A DNA stretch of 12,611 bases, taken from NCBI GenBank assembly GCA_024762845.1, contig JANTGQ010000022.1, positions 1-12,611 of the forward strand, given 5' to 3'. The stretch comes from Nitratifractor sp. (GTDB lineage Bacteria; Campylobacterota; Campylobacteria; Campylobacterales; Sulfurovaceae). Of the stretch, positions 12,305-12,611 are shown piece after piece; within the stretch, counting starts at the first letter, position 1, and every line of letters starts with the position of its first letter. The translations under genes and the position numbers were made by a program. A model generated the notes under the pieces. It worked only from the letters and a program-made list of their open reading frames with translations. It searched no databases and was not told where the DNA came from.

Positions 12305-12611
12305 ATGAAAAAATTACTTTTGGCACTACTACCTGCATTTGCAATGGCAGCATCTAATACAAGCGTTGTTGACCCATTTACGCAGATGGATAAAATTTTC
12401 GAGATGCAGATGAAACAGATGCAGGCAATGCAAAAAGAGATGGATAGCATGTTTAAAGAGTTTGAAAAGAGCAGTTTAGGTAGCTCTACTATGCCAGTAA
12501 TTTACAGTAGCGGTGGTATGATGAGCAGTGGATTGCAGGACAAAGGTGACCACTATGAGCTTGATATAAAAATTGCAAAAGCAGCAAAAACAGATTTTGA
12601 TGTAAAGAGTG
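12305..12611 (+). CDS. Exported Met-rich Hsp20-like protein, C-terminus cut by window edge
   Basis: The 102 codons in the window encode a signal peptide (MKKLLLALLPAFAMA, cleavage near Ala15/Ala16). A Met-rich amphipathic segment follows (residues 23-50: DPFTQMDKIFEMQMKQMQAM then KEMDSMF), with Met at 28, 34, 36, 39, 42, 46 and 49. After a Ser/Gly linker, the stretch DKGDHYELDIKIAKAAKTDFDVKS resembles the opening strands of an alpha-crystallin/Hsp20 domain. Similar exported Hsp20-like proteins occur in Campylobacterota, to my recollection. A periplasmic holdase is the best guess; the truncated domain prevents confirmation. The ATG is supported by AAAGGAG (12291-12297) seven bases upstream. 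The gene diverges from the exported rhodanese, suggesting a shared envelope-stress or sulfur-related context (inference). Confidence 0.7.
   Translation, partial: MKKLLLALLPAFAMAASNTSVVDPFTQMDKIFEMQMKQMQAMQKEMDSMFKEFEKSSLGSSTMPVIYSSGGMMSSGLQDKGDHYELDIKIAKAAKTDFDVKS

Noticed and set aside
1..12611. CRISPR array, insertion sequence, toxin-antitoxin or anti-phage defence system
   Set aside because: No regularly spaced repeats, transposase, terminal inverted repeats or defence-type domains were seen; nearly all coding capacity is assigned to housekeeping families.

Overview
The window looks like a chromosomal segment from a member of the Campylobacterota (Epsilonproteobacteria). The best fit is a free-living, Sulfurimonas/Sulfurovum-like organism rather than a gut pathogen. 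The evidence is low-GC DNA, A/T-rich promoters with a clear TATAAT -10 but no convincing -35, a stand-alone atpE, and the order glyQ - Nif3/DUF34 - zinc-ribbon protein (HP0958 type) - waaA - pseudouridine synthase - ffh. From memory, that order is shared with Helicobacter (HP0960-HP0956) and Campylobacter (Cj0704-Cj0709). The genus is an inference.

Layout. At 1-2097 (minus strand) lie a PHP-family histidinol-phosphatase-like gene and then glnA, which is cut by the window edge. At 2098-2227 is a divergent control region with a perfectly symmetric -10 element and, further right, nested dyads just before the next gene's ribosome binding site. At 2228-8922 (plus strand) is a tightly packed run: U32-family protein, purE, glutaredoxin, glyQ, Nif3/DUF34, coiled-coil zinc-ribbon protein, waaA, DUF167 and an RluA-family pseudouridine synthase. 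Gaps are 0-44 bases, with two 11-base overlaps. ffh follows after 40 bases. ffh converges with a minus-strand periplasmic L,D-transpeptidase. Then come atpE behind a strong -10 and a leader of about 88 bases, a Rho-independent-type terminator, and tRNA-Leu(GAG) starting 5 bases after that terminator. The right end has a 222-base spacer with inverted and imperfect direct repeats, a minus-strand exported rhodanese, and a divergent exported Met-rich Hsp20-like protein cut by the window edge.

How the genes fit together. The long plus-strand run mixes translation and tRNA/rRNA functions (glyQ, pseudouridine synthase, probable tRNA-modifying U32 protein), protein targeting (ffh), envelope synthesis (waaA), purine synthesis (purE), thiol redox (glutaredoxin) and a protein related to the Helicobacter RpoN/flagellin regulator HP0958. 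This is housekeeping content with translational coupling, not a single pathway. The left block is nitrogen metabolism, and its glutamine synthetase has Phe where the adenylylated Tyr normally sits. The right block is envelope and energy functions.

I found no CRISPR array, insertion sequence, prophage gene, integrase or recognisable defence system. The most interesting signals are regulatory and small in scale: the symmetric divergent promoter, the dyads before the U32 gene, the atpE 5' hairpin, the atpE terminator abutting the tRNA, and the repeat-bearing spacer at 11589-11810.
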